A stretch of 64,000 bases of DNA from Candidatus Zixiibacteriota bacterium. GTDB taxonomy: Bacteria; Zixibacteria; MSB-5A5; GN15; JAAZOE01. The translations under genes and the position numbers were made by a program. Below the pieces are notes generated by a model. It saw only the letters and a program-made list of their open reading frames with translations. It was not told where the DNA came from and did not search any database. Below are positions 23,700 through 33,381 of this stretch, in pieces; position 1 is the stretch's first letter, and each line of letters opens with the position of its first letter. The stretch is taken from positions 1 to 64,000 of the forward strand of contig JAGLON010000031.1 of the NCBI GenBank assembly GCA_023138975.1, in the 5' to 3' direction.

Positions 23700-26600
23700 T
23701 TACTTCAAGAGCATCATCTTTTTCGTATCACTGAATTGATTAACTGAGAACTTGTAGAGATAGATACCGGACGAAACGGCCAAACCGTTGTCATCTGTAC
23801 CATCCCAGACAAATTCAATGGTACCAGCTTCGTTGTAACCCTCAAACGTTTTTATCCGTTGGCCCATAACGTTATAGACCACCAGACTATATTCACCGGC
23901 TTCGCTCATTGTGGCTTTTATAGTCGTCGCCGGGTTAAACGGATTGGGCGAGTTTTGTTCGAGGCTGTAAGCGCTTGGAATGGCTCCAATACCGTCGAAG
24001 CTGCCCTTATCAGAGTAATCAATCGCATAGCTCTGACCGGACACATTAACCAGTTCCGCGCCTTCGATAGTGATTTCTCCGGAGACCTCGGCACCTTCAA
24101 GCGCAAAGGCAATTACGGCAACTGTTTCAGAACCGGAAATCTCAATCGGTACGTTAATGTCTTCCCAAACGATATGAATCTCATCGCTGGTTCCGTTTGA
24201 GGTAACGTTGGTAAGGATATCAGATTTAATACCGATGAAGGAGACGTTAGTGGCATTGTAATTAAAATGCAACTCCAGTCCGGCCATATCTTCGATATCA
24301 GAAATCGTGATAGGGATATTTAACGTATTGTTTTTGATTTCAAACTCACCAAACGTTATATCGACTTTATTTCCAGATACGAATGCCTGTTTGGAGAATA
24401 CGCCGGAAGGCCAACTGCCGTCCACATCACCCATGCGGATGGCAATGAAGTCCTGCATGGCAATATCATCGTCAATCAATGTTAAACTGATTTGGTCTGA
24501 GGCTATATGCCAGTTTTCCATAGTGATGGCGTAATCCCAGACAACAAATGCCCAGTTGCCGCTCGGAAGCGGATCCAGTTCGGCCAGGTAACGGCGCATC
24601 ACGATTACGTCGGCTACTGTAACGGTAGTACTTAGGTTTACGTCGCCGGCTATCATCTGATAGGGAGACTCTAAGCGTTCCACATAAGCCAGATGACGGC
24701 GAATGCTGACAATATCAGCTACTGACGCACCCGGATCATTGTCATCTTTAGTTGGTGTAATCGTGTAGGCTCCAAGATGAACATTTTCAAACAGATATGT
24801 TCCATCAATACCGGTCAAAGCCATTTCATTGTCAAGACCGGCTAAAGCAATAGAAACCCCTTCAACCGTAATTGTGGGCTGATTGTAATAGGTTACTTTA
24901 CCGGAAATGTCAAAGACCGGATCGACAATGGTGACTGCTCCGTTGCAGTAGCCAATACCGAGCAGTGGTTCGCCGAAGGGATCTACGATTTCATTTCCTT
25001 CAAGCCAGGTTATCGGGGCTTCGGTGCCGATTGCTCCAATTGAAGTGAACCAGAGAGTTAAAATCGGTTCGCCGTCGGGAACAGTGGCAGGATTAAACAA
25101 GTTATCCCAGACAAAGTGAATCTGATGTTCAATAGGATTGGCGATATTTGCGAGATAACCAGTCATATATTCACTGGTTATTGAGTCTCTTTGGAGGTCA
25201 GGATCGTAGTCGAGGTGGAATTCGATTGCGGCAATATTACTAACCTGGAAAGCATAAATCGGAACCGCAACCGGGAAGCCCTGCATACCGTCAACTTCGG
25301 CGATATCAAAGGTGCACTCGTCGCAATTTGCAAGGTTCATTGTAAGAGAAACGACCTTTGGAGATCCTGCCGTTCCGGCGGAAGCTACAATGATATCCCA
25401 TGTTTGAGGTCCAAACTCAAGTTCATCGGTTATTACATCGAATGTCACTGTAGTCGGAGCGGAACCGGAGTAAGCCGAAAGAGGGATATCCTCGATAGCG
25501 TCAGCGGTCCAATCCAAAGTTCCAGTGCCAATATTCGAAATATCAAATGACCCGCTTAAGAGAGTTCCCCTACAAACCGTACCGAAATCAAACGAAGTCG
25601 GTGAAACGGCCAGTTCCGGAACCGCAAAGAGTGATAATGTAACCGGAACTTCAAATGGGCTGTTGATGGCGTTTGAGGTGAACGTCACGATTGCATCATA
25701 ATCGCCTTCGGCTAATCCCGTTGTATTAACACTGAATGCATACGGGTCGGTTGAAGAAACCGACAGCCAGGCAGCATTGTCTGAAACCATGCCAACGTTC
25801 AGAGTGCCGTAGCAGTTGTTTGTCGCGCTAAAACTTTGAGACGCGATCGTTGTGCCGACTTCACCGGTAAACGCAACGGTCGGGACCGGGAAATCAAAAC
25901 AGGGGAGACCTGTTATATTGATTCCGCCGGTGAAAAATTCAGTTGCGCGGTTGGCTCCATTTTCGTCGAGGAAGGCGTAACTATGGCCCGGCGCTATAAA
26001 GGCCGTATCGATCAAGGCTGACTGGGTCGCGGCTTCCGGAGCAACCGAGAAGTAGAGCTTGGCTAACAGGCCATTGCCCGCTTCAAGATCCGCTACGACA
26101 ATCGGGAACGCGGCGACAACTATTGTCTGTGCCGCATTATCGATGATGCCGAATTTTTGTGAAAAATGCTCAACCCGGGTGCCAACATAGGAAACCGAAT
26201 CACAAATAATGTCATCACCAGTAAATGTGAGTGGAAGATCAACGATACCACTGATAGCTACAAAATTCTGATAGTTGATGTCAACGACAACTTGATTTCC
26301 GGCCGTAGCTGAAATGTTAGCCACCCAGACCGTGTCGGCGTCAGGAGTTGTATCGATGACTTGAACATTGATGGTTACATCCTGTGGAGAATTTTCGGTA
26401 CCGGAGGCACCGGAAATTGTCACCACATCGGAGTAACCGCCCGGAGCCAAACCGGTGAAGTTAACCATAAAACTAACTTGTTGACTGCCGGCGGTAGAAC
26501 CGCTGGATAAATCAACTGAAAGCCAGGCCTCATCTATACCGGTAATATTCCAGTCCAGAGGCTGTCCGCCGCAATTGGTAATCGTCAGCGGTGTTGACTG

Positions 26601-27503
26601 CATTTCACCCTCGATACCGGCAAAGTTTAATTCTATGGTTGAGAGTGCCAGGCATGGTGGGGAAGGCTCTAAGTGGAGATTAACCGTAATCGTCTGAGGA
26701 TTATTGGTCGCGGTCGGGTCACTAACAGTAATCGTTGCCGTGTGATCGCCCGCACCTAATCCTGCTATATTAACCGAAACATTGACATCTCCAGCATCAA
26801 CACCAGAGGTGGCATCAAGCGATACCCATGCGGCATCATCTGAAGCGGTCCAGTTGAGCGTTCCGTCTCCCGTATTGGCTACACTGAACATCTGCGAGGC
26901 AGGGTTACTTTCACCCTCAACGCCGGAAAAGTTCAATTCAGTTTCACTGAGACCAATGGTGGGATCGCTCACCGGAGTACCAATTGTCAGGGTTCCGATT
27001 TTATACTGAGGTACCATCGTTTGGCCGTTTGTGAGGGTTAGGATAAATGGCGACCCGGCGCTGTATGAAGTAGAGTCAAACGTGATTACCTGAGCTGCCG
27101 CACCCGGATCTATTGAGAAATGAATTGTAAACAAGTTTCCATTTCCTGGTTGCAGGAACGATTCCATGATAATAACCATGCCTACTTGAAGTCGTTGACC
27201 ATTAATTGTATCAATCGCAGTCGGCTTGGTGTTTACATAATCGATTCGAGAACCGCCAAAAGTAATTGAATCCGCAATCAGGTCTGGAGAATCCCACATA
27301 AATGGAAGACCGAAACCGGAAATTTCTTCATCGTTATAAAGAGTAATTTCAAGACTGACCTGTTCGGTACCATCCGGAACGGTCATCGACTCGAATGTTA
27401 CTGTATCGGGAATTCCCGGATCGGGAGCTTTGTTTTGACCCATGATTGCTGAGCCAAATACTAAGATAGACAGAATGACGAATAAAACGAGTTTTTTCCC
27501 CAT
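23700..27503 (-). CDS. Large secreted mosaic protein: cohesin-like, BACON-like, dockerin-like and sorting domains
   Basis: A signal peptide (1-23) is followed by a cohesin-like domain (about 35-170), two BACON/Ig-like repeats (185-380, e.g. NTGDGTLNWTASDDAAWVS), another cohesin-like domain (390-530), two more Ig-like repeats (535-715), a cohesin-like domain (725-850), a carboxypeptidase-regulatory-like fold (858-912), a dockerin-like segment with duplicated helices (VADIVSIRRHLAYVE, VADVIVMRRYLAEL; 915-975), a last cohesin-like domain (1055-1165) and a sorting domain (SPNPFNPATTI). The ATG at 27503 follows GGAGG by 7 nt; two GTG codons just upstream are alternatives. Having both binding halves in one chain suggests self-assembly or a surface lattice. 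Confidence 0.85.
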   Translation of the reverse strand: MGKKLVLFVILSILVFGSAIMGQNKAPDPGIPDTVTFESMTVPDGTEQVSLEITLYNDEEISGFGLPFMWDSPDLIADSITFGGSRIDYVNTKPTAIDTINGQRLQVGMVIIMESFLQPGNGNLFTIHFSIDPGAAAQVITFDSTSYSAGSPFILTLTNGQTMVPQYKIGTLTIGTPVSDPTIGLSETELNFSGVEGESNPASQMFSVANTGDGTLNWTASDDAAWVSLDATSGVDAGDVNVSVNIAGLGAGDHTATITVSDPTATNNPQTITVNLHLEPSPPCLALSTIELNFAGIEGEMQSTPLTITNCGGQPLDWNITGIDEAWLSVDLSSGSTAGSQQVSFMVNFTGLAPGGYSDVVTISGASGTENSPQDVTINVQVIDTTPDADTVWVANISATAGNQVVVDINYQNFVAISGIVDLPLTFTGDDIICDSVSYVGTRVEHFSQKFGIIDNAAQTIVVAAFPIVVADLEAGNGLLAKLYFSVAPEAATQSALIDTAFIAPGHSYAFLDENGANRATEFFTGGINITGLPCFDFPVPTVAFTGEVGTTIASQSFSATNNCYGTLNVGMVSDNAAWLSVSSTDPYAFSVNTTGLAEGDYDAIVTFTSNAINSPFEVPVTLSLFAVPELAVSPTSFDFGTVCRGTLLSGSFDISNIGTGTLDWTADAIEDIPLSAYSGSAPTTVTFDVITDELEFGPQTWDIIVASAGTAGSPKVVSLTMNLANCDECTFDIAEVDGMQGFPVAVPIYAFQVSNIAAIEFHLDYDPDLQRDSITSEYMTGYLANIANPIEHQIHFVWDNLFNPATVPDGEPILTLWFTSIGAIGTEAPITWLEGNEIVDPFGEPLLGIGYCNGAVTIVDPVFDISGKVTYYNQPTITVEGVSIALAGLDNEMALTGIDGTYLFENVHLGAYTITPTKDDNDPGASVADIVSIRRHLAYVERLESPYQMIAGDVNLSTTVTVADVIVMRRYLAELDPLPSGNWAFVVWDYAITMENWHIASDQISLTLIDDDIAMQDFIAIRMGDVDGSWPSGVFSKQAFVSGNKVDITFGEFEIKNNTLNIPITISDIEDMAGLELHFNYNATNVSFIGIKSDILTNVTSNGTSDEIHIVWEDINVPIEISGSETVAVIAFALEGAEVSGEITIEGAELVNVSGQSYAIDYSDKGSFDGIGAIPSAYSLEQNSPNPFNPATTIKATMSEAGEYSLVVYNVMGQRIKTFEGYNEAGTIEFVWDGTDDNGLAVSSGIYLYKFSVNQFSDTKKMMLLK

Positions 27504-27690
27504 CACCACACCTCCGGTGAAAAAAGATTTTTGGTTGGTATCCCCAAGGTAGAAAGGGGGATTTGCATCCCTGCATGTATTTGTTTAAGACATGTCTGAC
27601 AATAATATAAGTCACTTTAATTAAATGTCAACATACAAAAAACGCCCTATCTCGTTAGGCCAATGCAAGATTGCGAACTTAGAGAGTATC

Positions 27691-28074
27691 TTAAGACTCG
27701 CTCGACCTGTTCTTGTGGCGTGTGAATAGGTAGTAAGTGCATGTTCCGCAAAGAGTTCCGACAGCGTCGGCGATTACGTCAAAAATATCGGAAAATCGCC
27801 CCGGTACAAATGATTGGTGATATTCATCGGAAACGGCATATAAAATTGATATCAAAATGGCGCTCAAATAGGCTGTTTTGGTAGATTTTGGCCCGGAAAT
27901 CATGAATATCCGAAGGATTAAGACTGCAAAAATCGCATATTCGACGGCGTGGGCAAATTTGTCGATAAAGTCGAATTTGATGTGCGGATCGGGCAATTGG
28001 GACAATGATGAGACCCAGAATATCAACCCTGCATACAAAATAAACGGCAGATAATAGAGAAAAAACTTTCGCAT
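27691..28074 (-). CDS. VanZ-like family membrane protein
   Basis: The 127-residue protein has four membrane segments and the VanZ-like signature DKFAHAVEYAIFAVL and SDEYHQSFVPGRFSDIFDVIADAVG. VanZ of enterococci gives low teicoplanin resistance, but most family members in environmental bacteria have no known function. The gene stands alone, with a weak ribosome binding site. Confidence 0.85.
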   Translation of the reverse strand: MRKFFLYYLPFILYAGLIFWVSSLSQLPDPHIKFDFIDKFAHAVEYAIFAVLILRIFMISGPKSTKTAYLSAILISILYAVSDEYHQSFVPGRFSDIFDVIADAVGTLCGTCTYYLFTRHKNRSSES

Positions 28075-28244
28075 GCCTATATAAAGAATGTCTCCTAACC
28101 CAAGTCAAGCAATTTGCTCTTCATATATTATATGGATTTATACTGGATTAAACTGGCTGACAAACGGTAGCTCGCCATTAGTGGTTGGTGTACGCCCCCG
28201 TGCGCCAACAACGGGTAGCCCACCATTTTATGGTGGGAAGAAAT

Positions 28245-28451
28245 TTATGCTTTGATAAAATACGGTACCGCTATCAAGACCGCTCCGATGATAACCATCA
28301 GGACAAGATTGGGAACAAAATAAGGGTAGGCGATAAGAGCCAGACCGGTCACAAGCGGAACAACCCGCCGTTGTTTTCGTCCATAAATGAGATACCCGGT
28401 ACCTATTGATCCAAAAAGCAATCCCCAGAATAATGTCGCCGCACTTCCCAT
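28245..28451 (-). CDS. Small conserved two- to three-segment membrane protein
   Basis: From the ATG at 28451 the product has 68 residues: GLLFGSIGTGYLIYGRKQRRVVPLVTG and two further hydrophobic stretches ending VPYFIKA (quoted in part). The frame extends upstream to 28517, but the added residues are hydrophilic and unlike the family. It resembles a conserved small membrane protein sometimes named amino acid transport protein in annotations, for which I know of no experimental support. Confidence 0.65.
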   Translation of the reverse strand: MGSAATLFWGLLFGSIGTGYLIYGRKQRRVVPLVTGLALIAYPYFVPNLVLMVIIGAVLIAVPYFIKA

Positions 28452-28641
28452 TCTTTTTATCTCATTTCTTTTTAGAATATTTTCTGCCCAAAATCGGTTT
28501 GGCACCGACCTGAGCATATATTTATTATCGGAAGATTCTATTATAGATACAGGGGCTGTTTGGCTTTTCAGGCAGTTACTTGTGACAAGTAGCAGATGTG
28601 GGTATTACACATAATACAACCCGGTGTCATTCAGTAAGTAG

Positions 28642-28688
28642 GTCGGGTTCCGGATTGAGTCTTTCGAAGACGAAAGGAGAAACCCGAC
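28642..28688. repeat. Nested hairpin repeat
   Basis: GTCGGGTT (28642-28649) pairs with AACCCGAC (28681-28688). Within it CTTTCG (28661-28666) pairs with CGAAAG (28671-28676). The outer GGTCGGGTT also starts another unit near 52498, so it seems to belong to a dispersed family. Confidence 0.5.
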
Positions 28689-28874
28689 AAGAGATTCTGT
28701 GCCCGGCTCATTGTTCCGTTGGGTCTTGACACGCCGATGGTGTGGTGTGACCCGACGGCAGCACAACTACAATTATTGGTCCAACTTGATATCATTCAAA
28801 GGAGCGAGGCTTGATATACTATAGTCCCGCTTGGCGGGGAGCCGAGCGAGGTAGGAATCTCTTTTCTTTATGTG

Positions 28875-28900
28875 CCCGGTAGATGTCCACATCTGCCGGG
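28875..28900. repeat. Twelve-base-pair hairpin
   Basis: CCCGGTAGATGT (28875-28886) and ACATCTGCCGGG (28889-28900) pair except for one G-T wobble, with a 2-base spacer. It is probably a palindromic repeat; no T-run suggests it is not a terminator of a nearby gene. Confidence 0.5.
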
Positions 28901-28969
28901 GTATTTTAGGGACTGCAGGCAAAAAGTTAGGCTTCGGGACATCCTGCATGGCTATGTATTACTAGGCAC

Positions 28970-29764
28970 TCAAGTCTTTTCCTTTTCATGGTAATGCGAA
29001 ATTTGATTTTTCGCATAAAGGGCACGACCTTCAATACTATCAAATAAGCGAATACTGTCAATATTCATGGCATTCAAGTGGTTAATAACATCGTTAATTA
29101 TGGAATTTGATATCTGAATAATTTCAAGTGAACTTGGAGCTACATCCATTATAGATGTTTCAATTTTCGAATTGAATCGCAAATCAAGTAACATTGCAGT
29201 TTGTTGAGCCAATTCTCGATTTGTTGTAAATTCTGGAGCAATTGGAATGGGGAAATTTATGTTTTTATCGTCCAATAGATATTCTAAGACACTATCTGGT
29301 AAAAAGTTCAGAATTTCACCATCATAGTCATCTAAATACAAAAAGTCTTTTATTTTTGACTGATATTCGGTCAAATTTAGTTTATACAAAAAGCAACTAT
29401 CGTTTGCACTTTCTACAGCAAAAAATAGCGCTATATATGGTGACATTGACCAATCAATTAATCTTGTAGGGCATCCATAATGCTGCATAACCAGCATAGC
29501 TTCAAATTTGCTACGGATTATTTTCTCATATAGTTCTTTAAAATCGAACATTAATGATTTTCTAAAAACGTCTATTGCATGATCCTCAAGCCTAGTTCTT
29601 TTGCCTTCTGGAGTATTAAAATTCATAAAATGTCTATATAATGATGATGTAATTGTCCAGTTTTTAACCTGGCCGCGCCATATGTATTCCATTTTACTAT
29701 TTATGGTTTCGTTTATTATTTTGAGTAACAATTCCATAGAATCACATTTTATTATTTTCGTCAT
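28970..29764 (-). CDS. FRG-domain protein
   Basis: The 264-residue soluble protein carries the FRG signature: YIWRGQVKNW near the N-terminus and MQHYGCPTRLIDWSMSPYIALFFA around residue 95 (quoted in part: QHYGCPTRLIDWS). FRG proteins are widespread accessory genes of uncertain biochemistry, often in variable regions and sometimes discussed with defence or toxin functions. The ATG follows GGGAG. It lies next to a repeat mosaic and is AT-richer than its neighbours, which suggests horizontal acquisition. Confidence 0.85.
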   Translation of the reverse strand: MTKIIKCDSMELLLKIINETINSKMEYIWRGQVKNWTITSSLYRHFMNFNTPEGKRTRLEDHAIDVFRKSLMFDFKELYEKIIRSKFEAMLVMQHYGCPTRLIDWSMSPYIALFFAVESANDSCFLYKLNLTEYQSKIKDFLYLDDYDGEILNFLPDSVLEYLLDDKNINFPIPIAPEFTTNRELAQQTAMLLDLRFNSKIETSIMDVAPSSLEIIQISNSIINDVINHLNAMNIDSIRLFDSIEGRALYAKNQISHYHEKEKT

Positions 29765-29998
29765 AGTAGATTCTCCCAGATATGCTAAGAATTAGTAAAG
29801 GACACTAAAAGACAAAATAAATTAATTTAAACCTCAAGATAAAAACTATTATACATTACTGCAATCACATATTTTTTGTTGGTGTTCAGAAATTGCATCA
29901 ATCTCGATTTTCAAATTATTTCCTGCTTGCTTACCACATCGCTTTATCGTACCCTTGATAATTAATGTCTTAACGCCGCAACCGCAAAGGAACACCGC

Positions 29999-31189
29999 AT
30001 GGATTCAACGCTGATATCAAGCTCAATCGGGGTTATCGTTGTCCTTGCCGGAATACCGGCCTTTTTCTTCATGCTCGAAAAGAAAACACAATGGAAACTG
30101 TTCAATTTCTTCCCTCCGCTGTTGTTTATCTATCTGCTCCCGGTTGTGTTTTCCAACACCAACATCATCCCGAACGAGTCTCCGGTCTATGATTTCATGG
30201 GCGTTAACCTTCTGCCGATGTTTTTGACTATCATGCTTCTTGATGTCGATGTCATGGCAACTATCCGGGTGATGGGTAAAGGTATTTTTGTGATGCTGGC
30301 TGGAACTCTCGGCGTTGTCGTCGGCGCGCCTATCGCGTTTCTTATCGTTAAGGCCGGATTGGGCGAAGGAGCCTGGCAGGGTTTTGGAGCTCTTGCTGGA
30401 AGCTGGATTGGCGGTACCGGTAATATGTTGGCGGTGGCGCAGATGATAGATCTGGATGATACCTCGGTCAATTACGGCTATGCGGTGATTGCCGACAATG
30501 CGGTTTACTTAATCTGGCTGCCGATTATGCTCGGTTCCAAAAATATGGCCAAATGGTTTGATAAGTTTACCAAAGTTCCCAAAGATCGTTTGGAAAAGAT
30601 GAATCGCCTCGCCGGAGAGTTGACTCAGGATAAGGGCGAAATGATGATGCGTCATTTCCTTTATCTGATATTTTTCGGCGCGCTGGTGACGGCTCTGGCT
30701 ACCTGGTTTTCAGGGATGATTCCGGTCGTCAAGACGTCTGACGGCATTACGATATTTTCAGCCAATACTTATAAAATTCTGCTCGTGACGATAATGGGTA
30801 TTTCATTGTCGTTTACAAAAGCATCAAAAATTCCCGGCTCACACGCCTTCTCGATGGCTTTGATTTATATGTTTGTTGCCCGCATGGGAGCCCGCGCCGA
30901 TTTATCCAATATTGATGGTTCATTGTTCTGGTTTTTACTCGGAGCCTATATCTGGATCTTCATTCACGGCGGTTTTTTACTGGCGGCGGCCCGTATCTTC
31001 AAAGTTGATGTGCATACGGCGGCGATTGCTTCTGCGGCTAATATCGGCGGAGCCGCCTCGGCTCCAATCGTTGCGGCCTATCATAATCGCACTCTGGTAC
31101 CGGTTTCAATATTGATGGCGATGCTGGGATATGCCATCGGCAACCCAGCCGCGTTTTTGACTGCGCTATTGTGCAAGTTTGTATCTTAG
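29999..31189 (+). CDS. DUF819 family membrane protein
   Basis: The 396-residue protein has about ten to eleven membrane segments and the DUF819 (YjcL-like) pattern: SNTNIIP near residue 52, GSWIGGTGNMLAVA, and at the end ASAANIGGAASAPIVAAYHNR. The repeated glycine-rich motifs resemble the inverted repeats of transporters such as the glutamate:Na+ symporter fold, so a transporter role is likely but the substrate is unknown. It is a single gene facing convergently to the lipoprotein gene that ends 10 bp away. Confidence 0.85.
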   Translation: MDSTLISSSIGVIVVLAGIPAFFFMLEKKTQWKLFNFFPPLLFIYLLPVVFSNTNIIPNESPVYDFMGVNLLPMFLTIMLLDVDVMATIRVMGKGIFVMLAGTLGVVVGAPIAFLIVKAGLGEGAWQGFGALAGSWIGGTGNMLAVAQMIDLDDTSVNYGYAVIADNAVYLIWLPIMLGSKNMAKWFDKFTKVPKDRLEKMNRLAGELTQDKGEMMMRHFLYLIFFGALVTALATWFSGMIPVVKTSDGITIFSANTYKILLVTIMGISLSFTKASKIPGSHAFSMALIYMFVARMGARADLSNIDGSLFWFLLGAYIWIFIHGGFLLAAARIFKVDVHTAAIASAANIGGAASAPIVAAYHNRTLVPVSILMAMLGYAIGNPAAFLTALLCKFVS

Positions 31190-31198
31190 GAATTATTT

Positions 31199-31861
31199 TT
31201 ACGGTCCGAGAGTTCGAGCAATACAAACACTGTCGTAAACGGGTGTACGATTCTGCCGGGTGTACTCCTGTAACAGAAGATTATGCTTCTCTATAAATGA
31301 CTGATCACCAAAACTCAGTGGGCAATACCAAAGTTGATTGATGCCTGCTCCCGTGGTAACAGTCAGTGAAAACCGACGCACGTCGTCGTTCCAGTTTCCA
31401 ACTACACCGAGAGTATCGCCCGGTTCAATAATAATATCTTCCAAAACCCGAACATCAAGAACATGATCATAAATAATTTTGAACTCAGAGCCGGGCAGAG
31501 AGGTTACCTGTATCTCCCGGTCGCCCTCAGTAAGTGGATTATCAATTATTGCGTCAATGATACCTCGGCTGACCGCGATAACAGGTGTGTTGGGTACGGT
31601 ATAATAGTCGAGTGCTTTACCGTATTCGAAAATGTTAATTTTTACTCCGAAAGGAGTAATCACGGGAGATGTAGCATGAAAAGATATTGCACCAAAGGTA
31701 CTGCTTCCGGTATTATAGGGTCCCGAGATGTCAACCGGAGGTTGAACTAATTCCGGGGGCGTTGCCGTCACAGGGTCTTTTTCATCGGAACAGCCGGCTA
31801 AACTCAATAGTCCGGCGGCCGCTAAAATAATAATCAAAAATCTGATTGTTTTCTTTTTCAT
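31199..31861 (-). CDS. Lipoprotein with degenerate M23 peptidase-like fold
   Basis: From ATG 31861 the protein has 220 residues with a lipoprotein signal (lipobox LAGC, Cys about residue 24). The core follows the M23/LytM layout: FEYGKALDYYTVPNTPVIAV, a stretch ending in YDHVL, and IIIEPGDTLGVVG, then RFSLTV. The metal ligand histidines before the first Asp and in the final HxH are missing, so peptidase activity is unlikely. It may bind peptidoglycan or another glycan. The frame continues upstream into the next gene, but the lipobox fixes the start. It is 29 bp downstream of the GT39-like gene. Confidence 0.7.
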   Translation of the reverse strand: MKKKTIRFLIIILAAAGLLSLAGCSDEKDPVTATPPELVQPPVDISGPYNTGSSTFGAISFHATSPVITPFGVKINIFEYGKALDYYTVPNTPVIAVSRGIIDAIIDNPLTEGDREIQVTSLPGSEFKIIYDHVLDVRVLEDIIIEPGDTLGVVGNWNDDVRRFSLTVTTGAGINQLWYCPLSFGDQSFIEKHNLLLQEYTRQNRTPVYDSVCIARTLGP

Positions 31862-31890
31862 AATTTTCAACGCTGCCTGTTTTTTCCGTC

Positions 31891-33366
31891 TTATGGTTTT
31901 ACATAGATAGCGTAATATTGATCCCGATAAACTAATTTCCACTTACTGATAATGTACTCAAATCCGGGTAGGTTTTTATCTTTGCCGCCTATAACCGACA
32001 CGTTCATCCGGTATTTTTTGCATACAAAGTCAACCTTTTCAGGGCTGCCGATACGTGTTAGTAGATTGTAATCGTTTTGCATTTCATCTGATAATCGAGA
32101 GTTTACCTGAAAATACTTCCCGGTTTTATAGGCCACTAATGACTTGACCGGAAAATATGGCATAATAAAATTCCGGTAAGACTGCTCCGAAGCCAGAATA
32201 AAACTGCCGGGGGTGATGTGTTTATCCAGATTGTCTCTTAGGCCCTGACCGATATTATTGAACTCATGATACAAACCAGCATGCTCAGCCAACAGTGACG
32301 TAGTATATGATAGGTAAAATCCAGTTGTAGCTATTGTAAGACAAGTGAGAATAATATGTCCTATCCGTTTTTTACGCCACTGATGGATTATAAAATTAAC
32401 CGCGAAGCCGGATAGTAGAATACTCAAGAAGAACAAAATCCGCGGTCCGTACTGAAAATAATTAAAATGATAAGCAGTTAAAATATAAGCCGCCGCCATC
32501 GCGATAATGAGACTATACCGGCCTTTGGACTTAATCACGCCAAGAATACCGAAACCAAATAATAACATCGCGGGAATGATAAGAAGTCGATCCGGATTCC
32601 CATCGGAGGGTGATAAGAAGTAGCGGAAGAAGCCGATTATCCATTCGCCATCCGGTACACCCCGCCAAATGGCAAAGGCTGATGTCCCTGCCATGCCGAG
32701 CGAATAAACTTGGTACATTTGAATATGAAATGGTATCAGAGTGATTAAAAAGGGAATAACAATTAGAGCCAGATTCTTCGGGTTCTTATTCCAAAACAAC
32801 TCAAATAGAAATATCAATCCAATCGGGAAAAAATATACCGGCGAAATAATAAATGCTATTCCCCAAAGCAAACCGGTTACAACATAAGACAGGCTGTTCT
32901 TTTCTTCTTTGACATACACCCATAGGCCGGCCAGATATATCGGCACCGAAAAGTAAAACGCTGTCGCCAAAAACAGATATGACGGGCCGAGGAATTGATT
33001 GATAAAGGGTAATAAGAGAGCTGTAAAAAGAGCCGTTGTTTTATCAAAGAGTCGTTTTGTCAAAAGATAAACAAACACCAATGTTGCTCCGACATTAGCA
33101 ATCGAGACGATAAGAGGCAGATACTCTGCGCTCAGACCCAAAAATCGGAGAACAGCCAGAAACATATGATAAAACGGCGGATGGAAAGTCGGAAATCCGG
33201 TGACCGGATCAGAAAATATATCGCCTCGCATTACCGCCAGTAATTTTGCCTTTACATATAGAATATCCGGCGTGAAGTAATACGGCGGTATATGATAATA
33301 CAATACCGGCCCTATCACGACGAGCGCGAACAGGGCCAGTAAACTTTCATGACGATACTTGTGCAT
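31891..33366 (-). CDS. GT39-like (PMT/ArnT) membrane glycosyltransferase
   Basis: The 491-residue protein has about eleven membrane segments, a first periplasmic loop with acidic residue (YFTPDILYVKAKLLAV; D in the place of the catalytic Asp of the family) and FPTFHPPFYHMFLA, as in dolichyl- or polyprenyl-phosphate-mannose-type transferases. A C-terminal soluble part of about 120 residues follows. It probably moves a sugar from a lipid carrier to a protein or lipid acceptor on the outer face of the membrane. It lies between secA (15 bp downstream of it in transcription order) and the lipoprotein. Confidence 0.75.
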   Translation of the reverse strand: MHKYRHESLLALFALVVIGPVLYYHIPPYYFTPDILYVKAKLLAVMRGDIFSDPVTGFPTFHPPFYHMFLAVLRFLGLSAEYLPLIVSIANVGATLVFVYLLTKRLFDKTTALFTALLLPFINQFLGPSYLFLATAFYFSVPIYLAGLWVYVKEEKNSLSYVVTGLLWGIAFIISPVYFFPIGLIFLFELFWNKNPKNLALIVIPFLITLIPFHIQMYQVYSLGMAGTSAFAIWRGVPDGEWIIGFFRYFLSPSDGNPDRLLIIPAMLLFGFGILGVIKSKGRYSLIIAMAAAYILTAYHFNYFQYGPRILFFLSILLSGFAVNFIIHQWRKKRIGHIILTCLTIATTGFYLSYTTSLLAEHAGLYHEFNNIGQGLRDNLDKHITPGSFILASEQSYRNFIMPYFPVKSLVAYKTGKYFQVNSRLSDEMQNDYNLLTRIGSPEKVDFVCKKYRMNVSVIGGKDKNLPGFEYIISKWKLVYRDQYYAIYVKP

Positions 33367-33381
33367 AATAGTTTGATGTTA

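Larger units (their letters stand above)
28452..28969. other. Intergenic repeat mosaic
   Basis: No gene is seen. It contains a nested hairpin (28642-28688: GTCGGGTT with AACCCGAC, enclosing CTTTCG with CGAAAG), the motif ACTATAGTCCC (28818-28828), a GCGAGG...GGAATCTC fragment and a near-perfect 12 bp hairpin (28875-28900). Confidence 0.6.
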
